DNA of 64,000 bases from Devosia sp. (GTDB lineage Bacteria; Pseudomonadota; Alphaproteobacteria; Rhizobiales; Devosiaceae). The notes beneath the pieces are model-generated. The model was not told the origin of the DNA. It saw only the letters and a list, made by a program, of their open reading frames with translations, and searched no databases. Within the stretch, counting starts at the first letter, position 1. Each line of letters opens with the position of its first letter. The stretch covers positions 54,138 through 118,137 of the forward strand of contig JAQGJK010000013.1 of the NCBI GenBank assembly GCA_028290665.1, in the 5' to 3' direction. Both the position numbers and the translations under genes were made by a program. Positions 1-8,000 of the stretch are shown one piece after another.

Positions 1-631
1 CGAGCGTGCCGGACGGCATTTTCTGGCAGAAGCTGACCGTCTCGGCGATCGACAGGCGGTGGTGGTAATCGACGCCCAGCACCACTTCGTCGCCCAGTTC
101 CTCGCGCGCACGGACGCACCATTTGGCCGTCGTGGCGATGGACTGGCGCGGCTCGTAGGTTCCGGAGTTGCGATGGTGGTAGGGCGACAGCCGCATTGCC
201 GTCCAGCCGGCTTCGATCAGCGCCTTGCCCTGCTCGATCATTTCCTCCCCCGGCGGGGCCGAGGTCGAGGCGAAGGTCGGGATGGTGTCGCGCTGCTTGC
301 CGCCGAGCAGATCGTAGACCGGCACGCCGAGCGCCTTGCCCTTGATGTCGTGGAGGGCAATGTCGATGGCCGAGATTGCCGCCTGCAGCACGCGCCCGCC
401 CTCGAAATACTGGCTGCGGTACATTTCCTGCCACAGCGCGCCGATGTTGAAGGCGTCCCGGCCGATCAGCCATTCGCGGTAATGCTCGATGGCGCCGACC
501 ACGGCCTTTTCACGGCCCGACAGCCCGCTTTCGCCCCAGCCGAACACGCCCTCGTCGGTCTCGACCTTGACGATCAGCTGGTTACGCGTCCCGACCCACA
601 CGGCATACGGAATGATCGCAGTGATTTTCAT
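1..631 (-). CDS. Enolase-superfamily sugar-acid dehydratase (galactonate/mannonate dehydratase-like), partial
   Basis: The gene starts with ATG at 631 and runs off the left edge, so only about 210 N-terminal residues are present. The N-terminal capping domain (MKITAI, then VKVETDEGVFGWGE) and the start of the TIM barrel are visible. GVDYHHR near residue 197 matches the D-x-H metal/acid motif of the galactonate and mannonate dehydratase branch of the mandelate racemase group. These enzymes dehydrate aldonic acids to 2-keto-3-deoxy acids. The gene starts 8 bases after the last permease of the sugar ABC operon, so the operon probably imports and degrades a sugar acid or its parent sugar. The C-terminal metal ligands lie outside the window, so the exact substrate cannot be read. 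Confidence 0.85.
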   Translation of the reverse strand, partial: MKITAIIPYAVWVGTRNQLIVKVETDEGVFGWGESGLSGREKAVVGAIEHYREWLIGRDAFNIGALWQEMYRSQYFEGGRVLQAAISAIDIALHDIKGKALGVPVYDLLGGKQRDTIPTFASTSAPPGEEMIEQGKALIEAGWTAMRLSPYHHRNSGTYEPRQSIATTAKWCVRAREELGDEVVLGVDYHHRLSIAETVSFCQKMPSGTL

Positions 632-639
632 GACGGATT

Positions 640-1512
640 CTAGCCCTTGACGGCGCCGGCGGTGAGACCGGACTGGAACTGGCGGGTGATCAGCAGATAG
701 GCGAAAACGATTGGCGCCGTGGCGATGACGACGCTGGCGAACACCAGCCCCCATTCGGTCGAATAAGTGCCGATGAAGGAGACGATGCCGACCGGCATGG
801 TCTGGCTTTGCGGGGTGAAGGCGACGATCAGCGGGATGAAGAACTCGTTCCACATCCAGGTACCGTTGAGAATGGCGACCGAGATGATGCCGGGCTTGAG
901 CAGCGGCAGCACCACCCGCCAGAAGATTTGCCACTGCGTCGCGCCATCGACTTCGGCGGCGCTGATCAGGTCGCGCGGGATGGTGGCGGCGAGCGGCGTC
1001 AGGATCAGCACGCCGAGCGGCAGGCCGAGCGCGATATAGGGCAGGATCAGCGCGAACAGCGTGCCGAACAGGCCGAGGGCCTTCAGCATGAAGAACAGCG
1101 GCAGGATGATCATGTGCACCGGGACCAACAGCCCGGCGACGAACAGCGTGTAGAGACCGATGGCAAATGGTTTGTCCTTGCGCGACAGGCCGAAGGCGAT
1201 CAGCGCCGCGAGCACCGTGCTGCCGATGACGGCGGCGCCGGTGACGATGATGGTGTTGGGCAAGGTGATCGAGACATGCGCATCGGCCCAAGCGCGGCTG
1301 TAATTGTCCCAGTTCCAGATGCTGGGCAGCCCGTAGGGATTGCCAAAGAAATCGGCCACCGATTTGAACGAGGCCAGCACCATGTAGAGCATCGGGATCA
1401 GTACGATGATCGAGACGAGGATCAGCACGAACTGGCGACCGATCCCGGCGATCAGCCGCGAGCGCTTCTTGCTCGGGCGGCGCCGAGGCGGGGTTTGGGT
1501 AATTGCGGTCAT
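640..1512 (-). CDS. Sugar ABC transporter permease (MalG/UgpE family)
   Basis: A 290-residue inner-membrane protein with about six hydrophobic segments, starting after a basic N-terminus (RRRPSKKRSR). The EAA loop that docks on the ATPase is seen as SAAEVDGATQWQIFWRVVLP, about 90 residues from the C-terminus. This is the usual length for the second permease (binding-protein-dependent, carbohydrate uptake family 1). The ATG at 1512 overlaps the stop of the first permease (ATGA), which suggests translational coupling. It forms the membrane channel with the gene at 1509-2477. Substrate specificity cannot be read from the permease. Confidence 0.92.
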   Translation of the reverse strand: MTAITQTPPRRRPSKKRSRLIAGIGRQFVLILVSIIVLIPMLYMVLASFKSVADFFGNPYGLPSIWNWDNYSRAWADAHVSITLPNTIIVTGAAVIGSTVLAALIAFGLSRKDKPFAIGLYTLFVAGLLVPVHMIILPLFFMLKALGLFGTLFALILPYIALGLPLGVLILTPLAATIPRDLISAAEVDGATQWQIFWRVVLPLLKPGIISVAILNGTWMWNEFFIPLIVAFTPQSQTMPVGIVSFIGTYSTEWGLVFASVVIATAPIVFAYLLITRQFQSGLTAGAVKG

Positions 1513-2477
1513 CCCTCGATCTCCCGCCGGCGCAGCAGCTTGATCATCACCCCGGAAATGATGGCCATGCCGCCAAAGACGATCAGCGACATGGCGATGG
1601 CGTAGCTCATCCGCACATCGGCGCTCGACTGGCCCGCAGCGCCAAAGGCGGTGCGGTAGATCAGCGTGCCGAGGATATCGGTGCGCCCGGCCGGCGAGCC
1701 GATCGGGCCGGTCAGCACATACACCACATCAAAGGCCCGGAAGGTGCCGATGAAGGTGAGAATGGTCAGCGCCGTGGTGGCCGGCGACAGCATCGGAAAG
1801 GTGATGCGCCAGAACGTCTGCCACGCCGAGGCGCCATCGATTTCGGCGGCCTGGGTCATTTCCTCTGGGATGTTCTGGAGGCCCGAGAGATAAATGATGA
1901 CCGCCCAGCCAAGGCCTTGCCAGGCCTGCACGAAAATCACCGTCGGCAGCGCCCAGGTGATGTCGCTCAGCCAGTTCTTGGCGAGAAAGCCGAGCCCCAG
2001 ATCCTTCAGCACCGGATTGATGAAGCCGATATGCGGCGACAGCATCAGTGTCCAGATGAACCCAGTGGCGACGAGCGAGAAGATCACCGGCAGGAACAAC
2101 ACGGTGCGGTAGAATTCCATGAAGCGCGGCTTGGCGTTGAGCTGCACCGCGAGGAACAGCCCGATGGTGTGCTGGACGATCAGGATCACCGCGAACATGA
2201 TGAGATTGTTGCTCGCCGCGCGGTAGAAAGTCGGCGCAGTCAGCGCCTTGGCAAAATTATCGAGCCCGACGAAGGGGAATTCATTGCCGAGCCCGGTCCA
2301 GCCCGTGGTGCTGACATAAAGCGCGAACAGTGCCGGGTAGATCATGAAGGCGAGGAAAAACAGCAGCCCCGGCAACACAAACCACAGATGCGCATATTTG
2401 CGCGCGCCCTTGCTGCCCGAGCGCGAGCGGCGGGCAGGTCTGGTGAGCGTCGATGCGCTGGGTGACAGGGTGGCCAT
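1509..2477 (-). CDS. Sugar ABC transporter permease (MalF/UgpA family)
   Basis: A 322-residue inner-membrane protein. A basic N-terminal tail (RPARRSRSGSKGARKY) precedes a first transmembrane helix (WFVLPGLLFFLAFMIYPALF), followed by five more. The EAA docking loop reads QAAEIDGASAWQTFWRITFP. It pairs with the downstream MalG-type permease through a 4-base ATGA overlap and lies 66 bases after the binding-protein gene. Length and topology are normal for the sn-glycerol-3-phosphate/maltooligosaccharide family. Confidence 0.92.
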   Translation of the reverse strand: MATLSPSASTLTRPARRSRSGSKGARKYAHLWFVLPGLLFFLAFMIYPALFALYVSTTGWTGLGNEFPFVGLDNFAKALTAPTFYRAASNNLIMFAVILIVQHTIGLFLAVQLNAKPRFMEFYRTVLFLPVIFSLVATGFIWTLMLSPHIGFINPVLKDLGLGFLAKNWLSDITWALPTVIFVQAWQGLGWAVIIYLSGLQNIPEEMTQAAEIDGASAWQTFWRITFPMLSPATTALTILTFIGTFRAFDVVYVLTGPIGSPAGRTDILGTLIYRTAFGAAGQSSADVRMSYAIAMSLIVFGGMAIISGVMIKLLRRREIEG

Positions 2478-2543
2478 GCTCGGCTTCCGGGGGAGGTGAT
2501 GGACGCCGCAACTGGCGCGGCGTCCGGTCTTCGGCGGTAAAAA

Positions 2544-3761
2544 CTACAGTGTCGAGGGCGCGACTACGGCCTGCAGGCTAGCCGAGAAATCCTCGGGCGA
2601 CATTTCGCCGAGGAACAGCGACGCGGCATTGGCCTGGATGATGCTCATCACCTGACCGGTTTCAGGGAATTCGTAAAATACCCGGACGTCGCGCGACTGC
2701 GCGGCGGTGAGCATCTCGGACATGACGCGGTTATCGGCCGGCAGCACGCCTTCGGTGGTGGTCAGCGTGATGGTATCGACCACCATCTGCGCGGCGGTGG
2801 GGGACAGCATCCACTGCAGGAACTTGACCGCATCGTCGACGTGCTCGGAGCCGGCGTTGACTGCATAAGCGCCTTCCATGCCGGTGACGGTCGAGGGCTT
2901 GCCGCCGGCAACCGCCGGGAACGGCACGACGCCGAGATCGACATTGGGGTTCGTTTCGGTGAACCCGGCATAATCGGCCGAGCCGCCTTCGAGCATGGCG
3001 CCCTGGCCGAGCGCGAACAGCGCCTTGCCTTCGACATAGGGGGTGCCGAGCGAGCCTTCCTGGAAGCACGGATACATGTCGCGCAGTTCGACGGCGGCCT
3101 GCACCACGTCCGGGTCGGTGAACTTCCTGGTGCCGGCGCGGATTTCATCGAAGCCTTCGGCGCCGAGGATCGACGAGGACAGCAGCATGTAGAGGAACGC
3201 CGGGATGACACCATCCTGCGCCGGGGCGATCATCGGGGTGATGCCCTTGTCGAGGAGCGCCTGGCAGACGGTATGGAACTCCGCCATCGTCGTCGGCGGG
3301 GTCAGGCCCGCATCGGCAAAGATCTGGCGCTGGTAATAAAGGCCGACGGTGTAGGAACCGAGCACCGGCACGCTCCACACCTTGCCATCGATGGTCGCAG
3401 CATCGGTCGCGGCATCGGTCAGGCCCGTGACATCGAGCTTGTCGGTCAGCTCGACGATGTAGCCGGCCTTGCCGGCCGCGGCGGTGTCAGGACCGGGCTG
3501 CAGCAGGAACAGGTCGGGGGCTTCGCCGGCGGCAAGTGCCGTGTTGATGCGGGTGTTGTATTGCGGGCCCGAGATTTCCTCGAGCTGCACGTCGATGGTC
3601 GGGTTCTCGGCCTCGAACTTGGCGAGGATGGCCTCGACGCGGTCCTTCCACTCGGGATGGTTGTGCCACATGGTCAGCACGGTCTTGTCCTGCGCCAGCG
3701 CCGGCAGGGCGGTCGATGCGAGCAGCGCACCGATAGTCAGCAGCTTGATCAATTGGTTCAT
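2544..3761 (-). CDS. Extracellular sugar-binding protein of ABC importer
   Basis: A 405-residue periplasmic protein. Residues 1-23 form a signal peptide (MNQLIKLLTIGALLASTALP, cleavage after ALA). The mature start TVLTMWHNHPEWKDRVEAIL is typical of solute-binding family 1 (SBP_bac_1, COG1653). The start is supported by a strong ribosome binding site (GAGGAGGAAAG). It captures the sugar in the periplasm and hands it to the two permeases that follow in the operon. The ligand is not deducible, but the dehydratase at the operon end points to a sugar acid or a sugar oxidised to one. Confidence 0.92.
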   Translation of the reverse strand: MNQLIKLLTIGALLASTALPALAQDKTVLTMWHNHPEWKDRVEAILAKFEAENPTIDVQLEEISGPQYNTRINTALAAGEAPDLFLLQPGPDTAAAGKAGYIVELTDKLDVTGLTDAATDAATIDGKVWSVPVLGSYTVGLYYQRQIFADAGLTPPTTMAEFHTVCQALLDKGITPMIAPAQDGVIPAFLYMLLSSSILGAEGFDEIRAGTRKFTDPDVVQAAVELRDMYPCFQEGSLGTPYVEGKALFALGQGAMLEGGSADYAGFTETNPNVDLGVVPFPAVAGGKPSTVTGMEGAYAVNAGSEHVDDAVKFLQWMLSPTAAQMVVDTITLTTTEGVLPADNRVMSEMLTAAQSRDVRVFYEFPETGQVMSIIQANAASLFLGEMSPEDFSASLQAVVAPSTL

Positions 3762-3784
3762 CGAAGTCTTTCCTCCTCAGAAAA

Positions 3785-3800
3785 TCCCCGTTTGCCGGGG
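3785..3800 (-). other. Intercistronic hairpin between ATPase and binding protein
   Basis: On the minus strand CCCCG-GCAAA-CGGGG is followed by ATTTTC. It lies between the ATPase stop and the binding-protein start, just upstream of its ribosome binding site. Such hairpins often protect or set the level of binding-protein mRNA. The stem is only 5 bp, so its function is uncertain. Confidence 0.35.
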
Positions 3801-3811
3801 TTGTTGATGGC

Positions 3812-4966
3812 TCAGCGGATCGCCAGACCCGTTGCGGCGTCGAAAATGTGGATGCGGTCGCTGGCGACGGCGACCTCGACGATGTCGCCGGGACGGGCGG
3901 TCGAGCGCGCATCGAAGCGCCCGATACAAACGCCGACGCCTTCGGCGACGACGAGGTCGTCGAGCAGATCGTGATCGGCCACCTTGGCCATCGGCGCATC
4001 CATGGCGAAATGCACCATCTGGTCCGAACCCAGCGATTCGGTAATCAGCACCTTCGAGCGCAGGCGCTGGTTGACCGGGTGATTGGGCACCAGCGCCGCG
4101 TCCTCCAGATCCTCGGGGCGGATGCCGATGATGATCTCGCCATCGGGCGCGTCGGCGAGGATCGAGCTTGGCACGGCGAGCGACTGGCTGCCGAGGTGCA
4201 GCGTCGCCTCAGCGCCCTGACGCACCAGCCGACCGCGAAACAGGTTCATCGAGGGCGAACCGATGAACGAGGCGACGAAGGTGTTGGCGGGGCGGTTATA
4301 GATATTGGTCGGGGTATCGATCTGCTGCAGCACGCCGCCGTTGAGCAGCGCCACCCGGTCGCCCATGGTCATCGCCTCGACCTGGTCGTGGGTGACGTAA
4401 ATGGTGGTGACGTTGAGGCGCTTCTGGATGGTGGCGATCTCGGAGCGCATCTGCACCCGCAGCTTGGCGTCGAGATTGCTCAGCGGCTCGTCCATCAGGA
4501 ACAGCGCCGGTTGCCGGATGATAGCGCGGCCCATCGCAACGCGCTGGCGCTGGCCGCCGGAGAGCTTACCTGGACGCCGGGCGAGGTAGGGTTCGAGCTG
4601 CAGGGTCTTCGCGACCTTGGCGACGCGCTCCTTGATCTCGGCCTTGGGCACCCGCGCGATCTGCAGCGGGAAGGCGATATTGTCGAACACCGTCATGTGC
4701 GGATAGAGCGCGTAGGACTGGAAGATCATCGCGATGTCGCGGTCGCGCGCCGCGAGGTCGGTGACCACTTCGTCGCCGATGGCGATCTCGCCTTCACTGG
4801 CGTCCTCGAGCCCGGCGATCATCTTCAGCGCGGTCGACTTGCCGCAGCCGGAAGGGCCGACGAGAACGAGGAATTCCCCATCCGCCACATCGATGCTGAG
4901 GTGGTTGAGCGCCACGACGCCGCCATCATAGCGCTTGGTCAGACCGCGCAGCGAAACATTGGCCAA
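3812..4966 (-). CDS. Sugar ABC transporter ATP-binding protein (UgpC/MsmK/MalK family)
   Basis: A cytoplasmic ATPase of 384 residues when started at the TTG at 4966 (LANVSLRGLTKRYDG), which has GGGAG about 10 bases upstream. The frame stays open back to 5035, but the extra residues do not look like family sequence. Motifs seen: Walker A GPSGCGKST, signature LSGGQRQRVAMGRA, Walker B LFLMDEPLSNLDAK, H-loop YVTHDQVEAMTMGDR, and a C-terminal TOBE/regulatory domain with IIGIRPEDLE. Length and the TOBE region place it with carbohydrate (CUT1) ATPases. It is the first gene of the operon, ahead of the binding protein, which is a little unusual. Confidence 0.9.
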   Translation of the reverse strand: MANVSLRGLTKRYDGGVVALNHLSIDVADGEFLVLVGPSGCGKSTALKMIAGLEDASEGEIAIGDEVVTDLAARDRDIAMIFQSYALYPHMTVFDNIAFPLQIARVPKAEIKERVAKVAKTLQLEPYLARRPGKLSGGQRQRVAMGRAIIRQPALFLMDEPLSNLDAKLRVQMRSEIATIQKRLNVTTIYVTHDQVEAMTMGDRVALLNGGVLQQIDTPTNIYNRPANTFVASFIGSPSMNLFRGRLVRQGAEATLHLGSQSLAVPSSILADAPDGEIIIGIRPEDLEDAALVPNHPVNQRLRSKVLITESLGSDQMVHFAMDAPMAKVADHDLLDDLVVAEGVGVCIGRFDARSTARPGDIVEVAVASDRIHIFDAATGLAIR

Positions 4967-5163
4967 TGCGAAACGGCTCCCGAACCAAACCGGCCCCGCG
5001 CCGCCTGGCGCCGAGCCTTCAACACGATGCTGCAATCTGGAATAGCCCCGGCGCTCAGCGCCCGAAGCCAGACCTCCCTGTCGCCCGGAACGGTTGACCC
5101 GCTCTCACGCTGTGCGATTACGGCCATATCGTACATTATCTGTCAATGGCGGCGTCTTGCGAC

Positions 5164-5889
5164 TTATGGGGGTGGCGGGTCGGCGGGAAGCCAGCGGTTA
5201 TCGTCGACGCGATGCAAGCGCGGCGAGGCAATGGCGCCGAGGACGGGTACCTCGAACGGCGCCAGACGATCACGCCAACTGTCGCCCTGCAGCATCGCCA
5301 CGGCGACGGCGAGGGGCGCGATGCCGGCCTTGGCAAGGAGACGCAGCACGGCGGCCATCGACGAACCGGTGCTGACGACATCGTCGATGACGATGATCCG
5401 GCGGCCCTCCAGCAGCGGTAGCATGCGGGGGTCGAGATAAATCGTCTTGCCGCCACCCGGACTGGTGATGGAGGCCAGCGGTTCGCCAAGCTCGTCGCGG
5501 TACCAGAATTTGCGCGAGGTGCCGAGGGCGACCATGCGGGAATGGCCGAGCCGGCGGGCAACGTTGTTGGCGAGCGGCAAACCCAGCGTCGGCACGCCGA
5601 TGACGATGTCCGGCGCGAACGGGCTGATCAAGTCGGCGACCACAGCCGACAACGCATCCTCGAGGGCAAAGCTGGCCTGGTTGAGGATCAGCGAGGCGAC
5701 GGCTGCGGTGCCATCGCCGGGCAGCACGCGGATCGGCAGTTGCAGCTGGCGGCCGTCGGGAAGCTCGGCGGGGTAAAAGCCCGAGTACCCAGCGGACGGG
5801 GTCGCAAACGTCCCCGGCGGCGAAACCCCCTGCCAGTATTCATGCGGCGCAAGGGGCGGTTGCGGCGAGGGTTGTTGCGTAGTGCTCAT
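5164..5889 (-). CDS. Phosphoribosyltransferase family protein
   Basis: A 241-residue cytoplasmic protein with a type I phosphoribosyltransferase fold. The PRPP-binding signature is IIVIDDVVSTGSSMAAV near residue 165, and the substrate loop region reads GVPTLGLPLANNVARRLG. It resembles adenine or orotate phosphoribosyltransferases, but the proline-rich N-terminus (about 60 residues) is not part of the core fold. Its start is only 42 bases from the divergent amidohydrolase gene. Beside a nucleoside hydrolase and adenine-deaminase-like genes, a role in nucleobase salvage is plausible, but this is inference. Confidence 0.8.
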   Translation of the reverse strand: MSTTQQPSPQPPLAPHEYWQGVSPPGTFATPSAGYSGFYPAELPDGRQLQLPIRVLPGDGTAAVASLILNQASFALEDALSAVVADLISPFAPDIVIGVPTLGLPLANNVARRLGHSRMVALGTSRKFWYRDELGEPLASITSPGGGKTIYLDPRMLPLLEGRRIIVIDDVVSTGSSMAAVLRLLAKAGIAPLAVAVAMLQGDSWRDRLAPFEVPVLGAIASPRLHRVDDNRWLPADPPPP

Positions 5890-5931
5890 GGAGTTCCGAT
5901 AATCGGGTTTTTCAGGAAGCTGTCAAAGCCG

Positions 5932-7098
5932 ATGGCGAGCAACGATCCGTTCGAGCGCGAGGCAATGGTCAGGCTGCGGCATGACCTCCACGCGCATCCC
6001 GAGCTTGGCTTCGAGGAACACCGGACCAGCGAGATTGTCGCGCAGCAGCTGGCCGAAGTTGGGATTACTGTGCATCGCGGGCTTGGCAAGACCGGAGTGG
6101 TCGGCACGCTCACCGTCGGCGACGGCACGCGGCGGATCGCGCTTCGGGCGGACATGGATGCGCTGGCGATGCCGGAACTCAGCGATCACCTGCCGTATCG
6201 ATCGGTAATCCCCAACACCATGCATGCCTGCGGCCATGACGGACACACCGTGATGCTGCTGGCGGCGGCGCGGCACCTGGCCCGGACCCGGGATTTTTCG
6301 GGCACCGTCCACTTCGTGTTCCAGCCCGCCGAGGAAGGTCGCGGCGGCGCCAAAGCGATGTTCGACGATGGGTTCCTGCAGCTGTTCCCCCTCGACGCGG
6401 CCTATGGGCTGCACAATATGCCGGGCATCGCGACCGACCGGATGGCGGTTGTCGCGGGACCACAGCTGGCCTCGTCCGACAGTTGGGAGGTCACCTTCGC
6501 CGGCATCGGCACGCATGGGGCCAAGCCGCATCTTGGGCGCGATGCGATAACCGCGGCGGGGCATTTTCTGACTGTGCTCCACACCGTCGTGGCGCGCCGC
6601 GTCGATCCTTTGCAGCCCGCGGTAGTCAGCGCCTGCGCGGTCACGGCGGGGGATTTCAACGCCCTCAACGTCATTCCCGACACCGTCAGGATCGGCGGCA
6701 CGGCGCGGGCCTACACTGACGCTGTGCGCGAACAGCTCGAGGCCGAGATCGGTACGCTGGCGCACGGCGTGGCGGCGACATTCGGCATCACGGCCGGCTA
6801 CCAGTTCCTCCGCCGCATCCCGCCGGTGGTCAACAATCCCGACGCGACAAGACGGGCGCTGCTTGCGGCACAAGCAGTGTGCGGGCCGAGTGGCGTCGAC
6901 ACGCAGTTTCCGCCCTCGACCGCCGGCGACGACTTCGCGTTTTTCAGCGCCGCGGTGCCGGGCGCCTATGTCTGGCTTGGCAACGGGCCGGCCGAGAACG
7001 GCGCGCTGCACCACAATTCACGCTATGATTTCAACGACGCAGCCATCGAGACCGGAGCCCGCTACTGGTCGACCCTGGTGCGACAGGAGCTGGTTTAA
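5932..7098 (+). CDS. M20D amidohydrolase (hippurate/N-acyl-amino-acid hydrolase family)
   Basis: A 388-residue metal-dependent hydrolase. The ATG at 5932 has AGGAAG upstream and begins the family N-terminus (RHDLHAHPELGFEEHRTSE). Zinc/manganese-site motifs are RADMDAL, MHACGHDGH, FQPAEEG with the catalytic Glu pair, YGLHNMPG and HHNSRYDFND. TAGDFNALNVIPD is typical of the family. Members cleave acyl or aromatic amides such as hippurate, N-acetyl amino acids or indole-3-acetyl amino acids. The gene converges with the nucleoside hydrolase operon, overlapping its end by 4 bases, and is divergent from the phosphoribosyltransferase. The substrate is unknown. Confidence 0.9.
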   Translation: MASNDPFEREAMVRLRHDLHAHPELGFEEHRTSEIVAQQLAEVGITVHRGLGKTGVVGTLTVGDGTRRIALRADMDALAMPELSDHLPYRSVIPNTMHACGHDGHTVMLLAAARHLARTRDFSGTVHFVFQPAEEGRGGAKAMFDDGFLQLFPLDAAYGLHNMPGIATDRMAVVAGPQLASSDSWEVTFAGIGTHGAKPHLGRDAITAAGHFLTVLHTVVARRVDPLQPAVVSACAVTAGDFNALNVIPDTVRIGGTARAYTDAVREQLEAEIGTLAHGVAATFGITAGYQFLRRIPPVVNNPDATRRALLAAQAVCGPSGVDTQFPPSTAGDDFAFFSAAVPGAYVWLGNGPAENGALHHNSRYDFNDAAIETGARYWSTLVRQELV

Positions 7099-8000
7099 CG
7101 CGACAGCCCCAGCGCGAGGCGTTTGAGCACGGCGGGAGCATTGACGGTCAGGGCAATCGTGCACGGCAGCGTGCTGAGGTGCTGGTACAGCGCGCCGGGT
7201 TCGTCGTGGCTCGAATTGCGCACTGCGAGGGCGCGAGTTTCGGTGCCGAACAGGTCAGGCCTGAGCGCATAGAGCATGACGCAGGGATCGTGCAGCGGGC
7301 GGGAACTGCGACCGATGGTAGCATCGAAATAGGCGGTGATCAGCTCGGCCGCGGCGATGCTGGCTCTGGTGTTCGCCGCGCGAAGCCGATTGACGAACCC
7401 CGGATCGGCGCGGACCTGCCTCGTGACATCGAGCGGAATCAGCGTCACCGGAACACCCGAGCGCAGCAGCATGTCGGCGGCCTCGGGATCCGCGGCGAGA
7501 TTGAATTCAGCGAACGGGCCGGCATTGCCCTGCTCATCGATGGTGCCGCCCATAGCGACGACACGGCCGATGCGACGCGCGGCGGCCGGATGGTCGAACA
7601 ACAATTGCGCCAGATTGGTCAGCGGCCCGAGCGCCAGGATGTCGATGCTGCCTTCAGGGGCGGCGAGCAAGGTTTCGGCCATCCAGTCCGCCGCATTCCG
7701 CGCGAGCGGGGGCACGCCCGGTTCGGGCAAGACTACGCCGCCGAGCCCGTCCGGACCGTGGATGGCGAGTTCGGTGATCGGCGTCCGGTGAATCGGGGCG
7801 ATGGCGCCTGGGATCACCGGAATGTCTGAGCGATCGAGCAGGGCAAGCAGCCGGCCGGCGTTGCGGGTGGTGGTGTCTAGACCGATATTTCCGGCCACCG
7901 TGGTCACTCCGAGAATGTTGAACTCCGGACTATTGAGCGCAAACAGCATGGCGATGGCATCGTCGAGACCCGGATCGGTATCGATGATCACCGAGGTCAT
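7095..8000 (-). CDS. Nucleoside hydrolase (inosine-uridine preferring type)
   Basis: A 301-residue enzyme expected to hydrolyse the N-glycosidic bond of nucleosides to base and ribose. The ATG at 8000 (MTSVIIDTDPGLDDAIAML) is chosen because DTDPGxDDA, the calcium-binding motif, normally lies close to the N-terminus and because it forms an ATGA overlap with the upstream peptidase gene. HGPDGLGG, VAMGGT, FNLAADPEAA and the catalytic-site HDPCVMLYALRPDLF are also seen. It is the last gene of the seven-gene importer operon. Ring preference (purine or pyrimidine) cannot be read directly; the deaminase neighbours suggest purine. Confidence 0.92.
   Translation of the reverse strand: MTSVIIDTDPGLDDAIAMLFALNSPEFNILGVTTVAGNIGLDTTTRNAGRLLALLDRSDIPVIPGAIAPIHRTPITELAIHGPDGLGGVVLPEPGVPPLARNAADWMAETLLAAPEGSIDILALGPLTNLAQLLFDHPAAARRIGRVVAMGGTIDEQGNAGPFAEFNLAADPEAADMLLRSGVPVTLIPLDVTRQVRADPGFVNRLRAANTRASIAAAELITAYFDATIGRSSRPLHDPCVMLYALRPDLFGTETRALAVRNSSHDEPGALYQHLSTLPCTIALTVNAPAVLKRLALGLSR

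Noticed and set aside
5100..5163. TTGACA on the minus strand upstream of the sugar operon as a sigma-70 promoter
   Set aside because: A -35-like hexamer is present near 5141-5146, but no acceptable -10 hexamer occurs at 16-18 bases, so I did not list it.
3848..5440. Long plus-strand open frame opposite the sugar ABC ATPase
   Set aside because: It is an antisense shadow of high-GC coding DNA; its translation is His/Arg/Asp-rich and shows no family motifs, while the minus strand has Walker A, signature and Walker B motifs.
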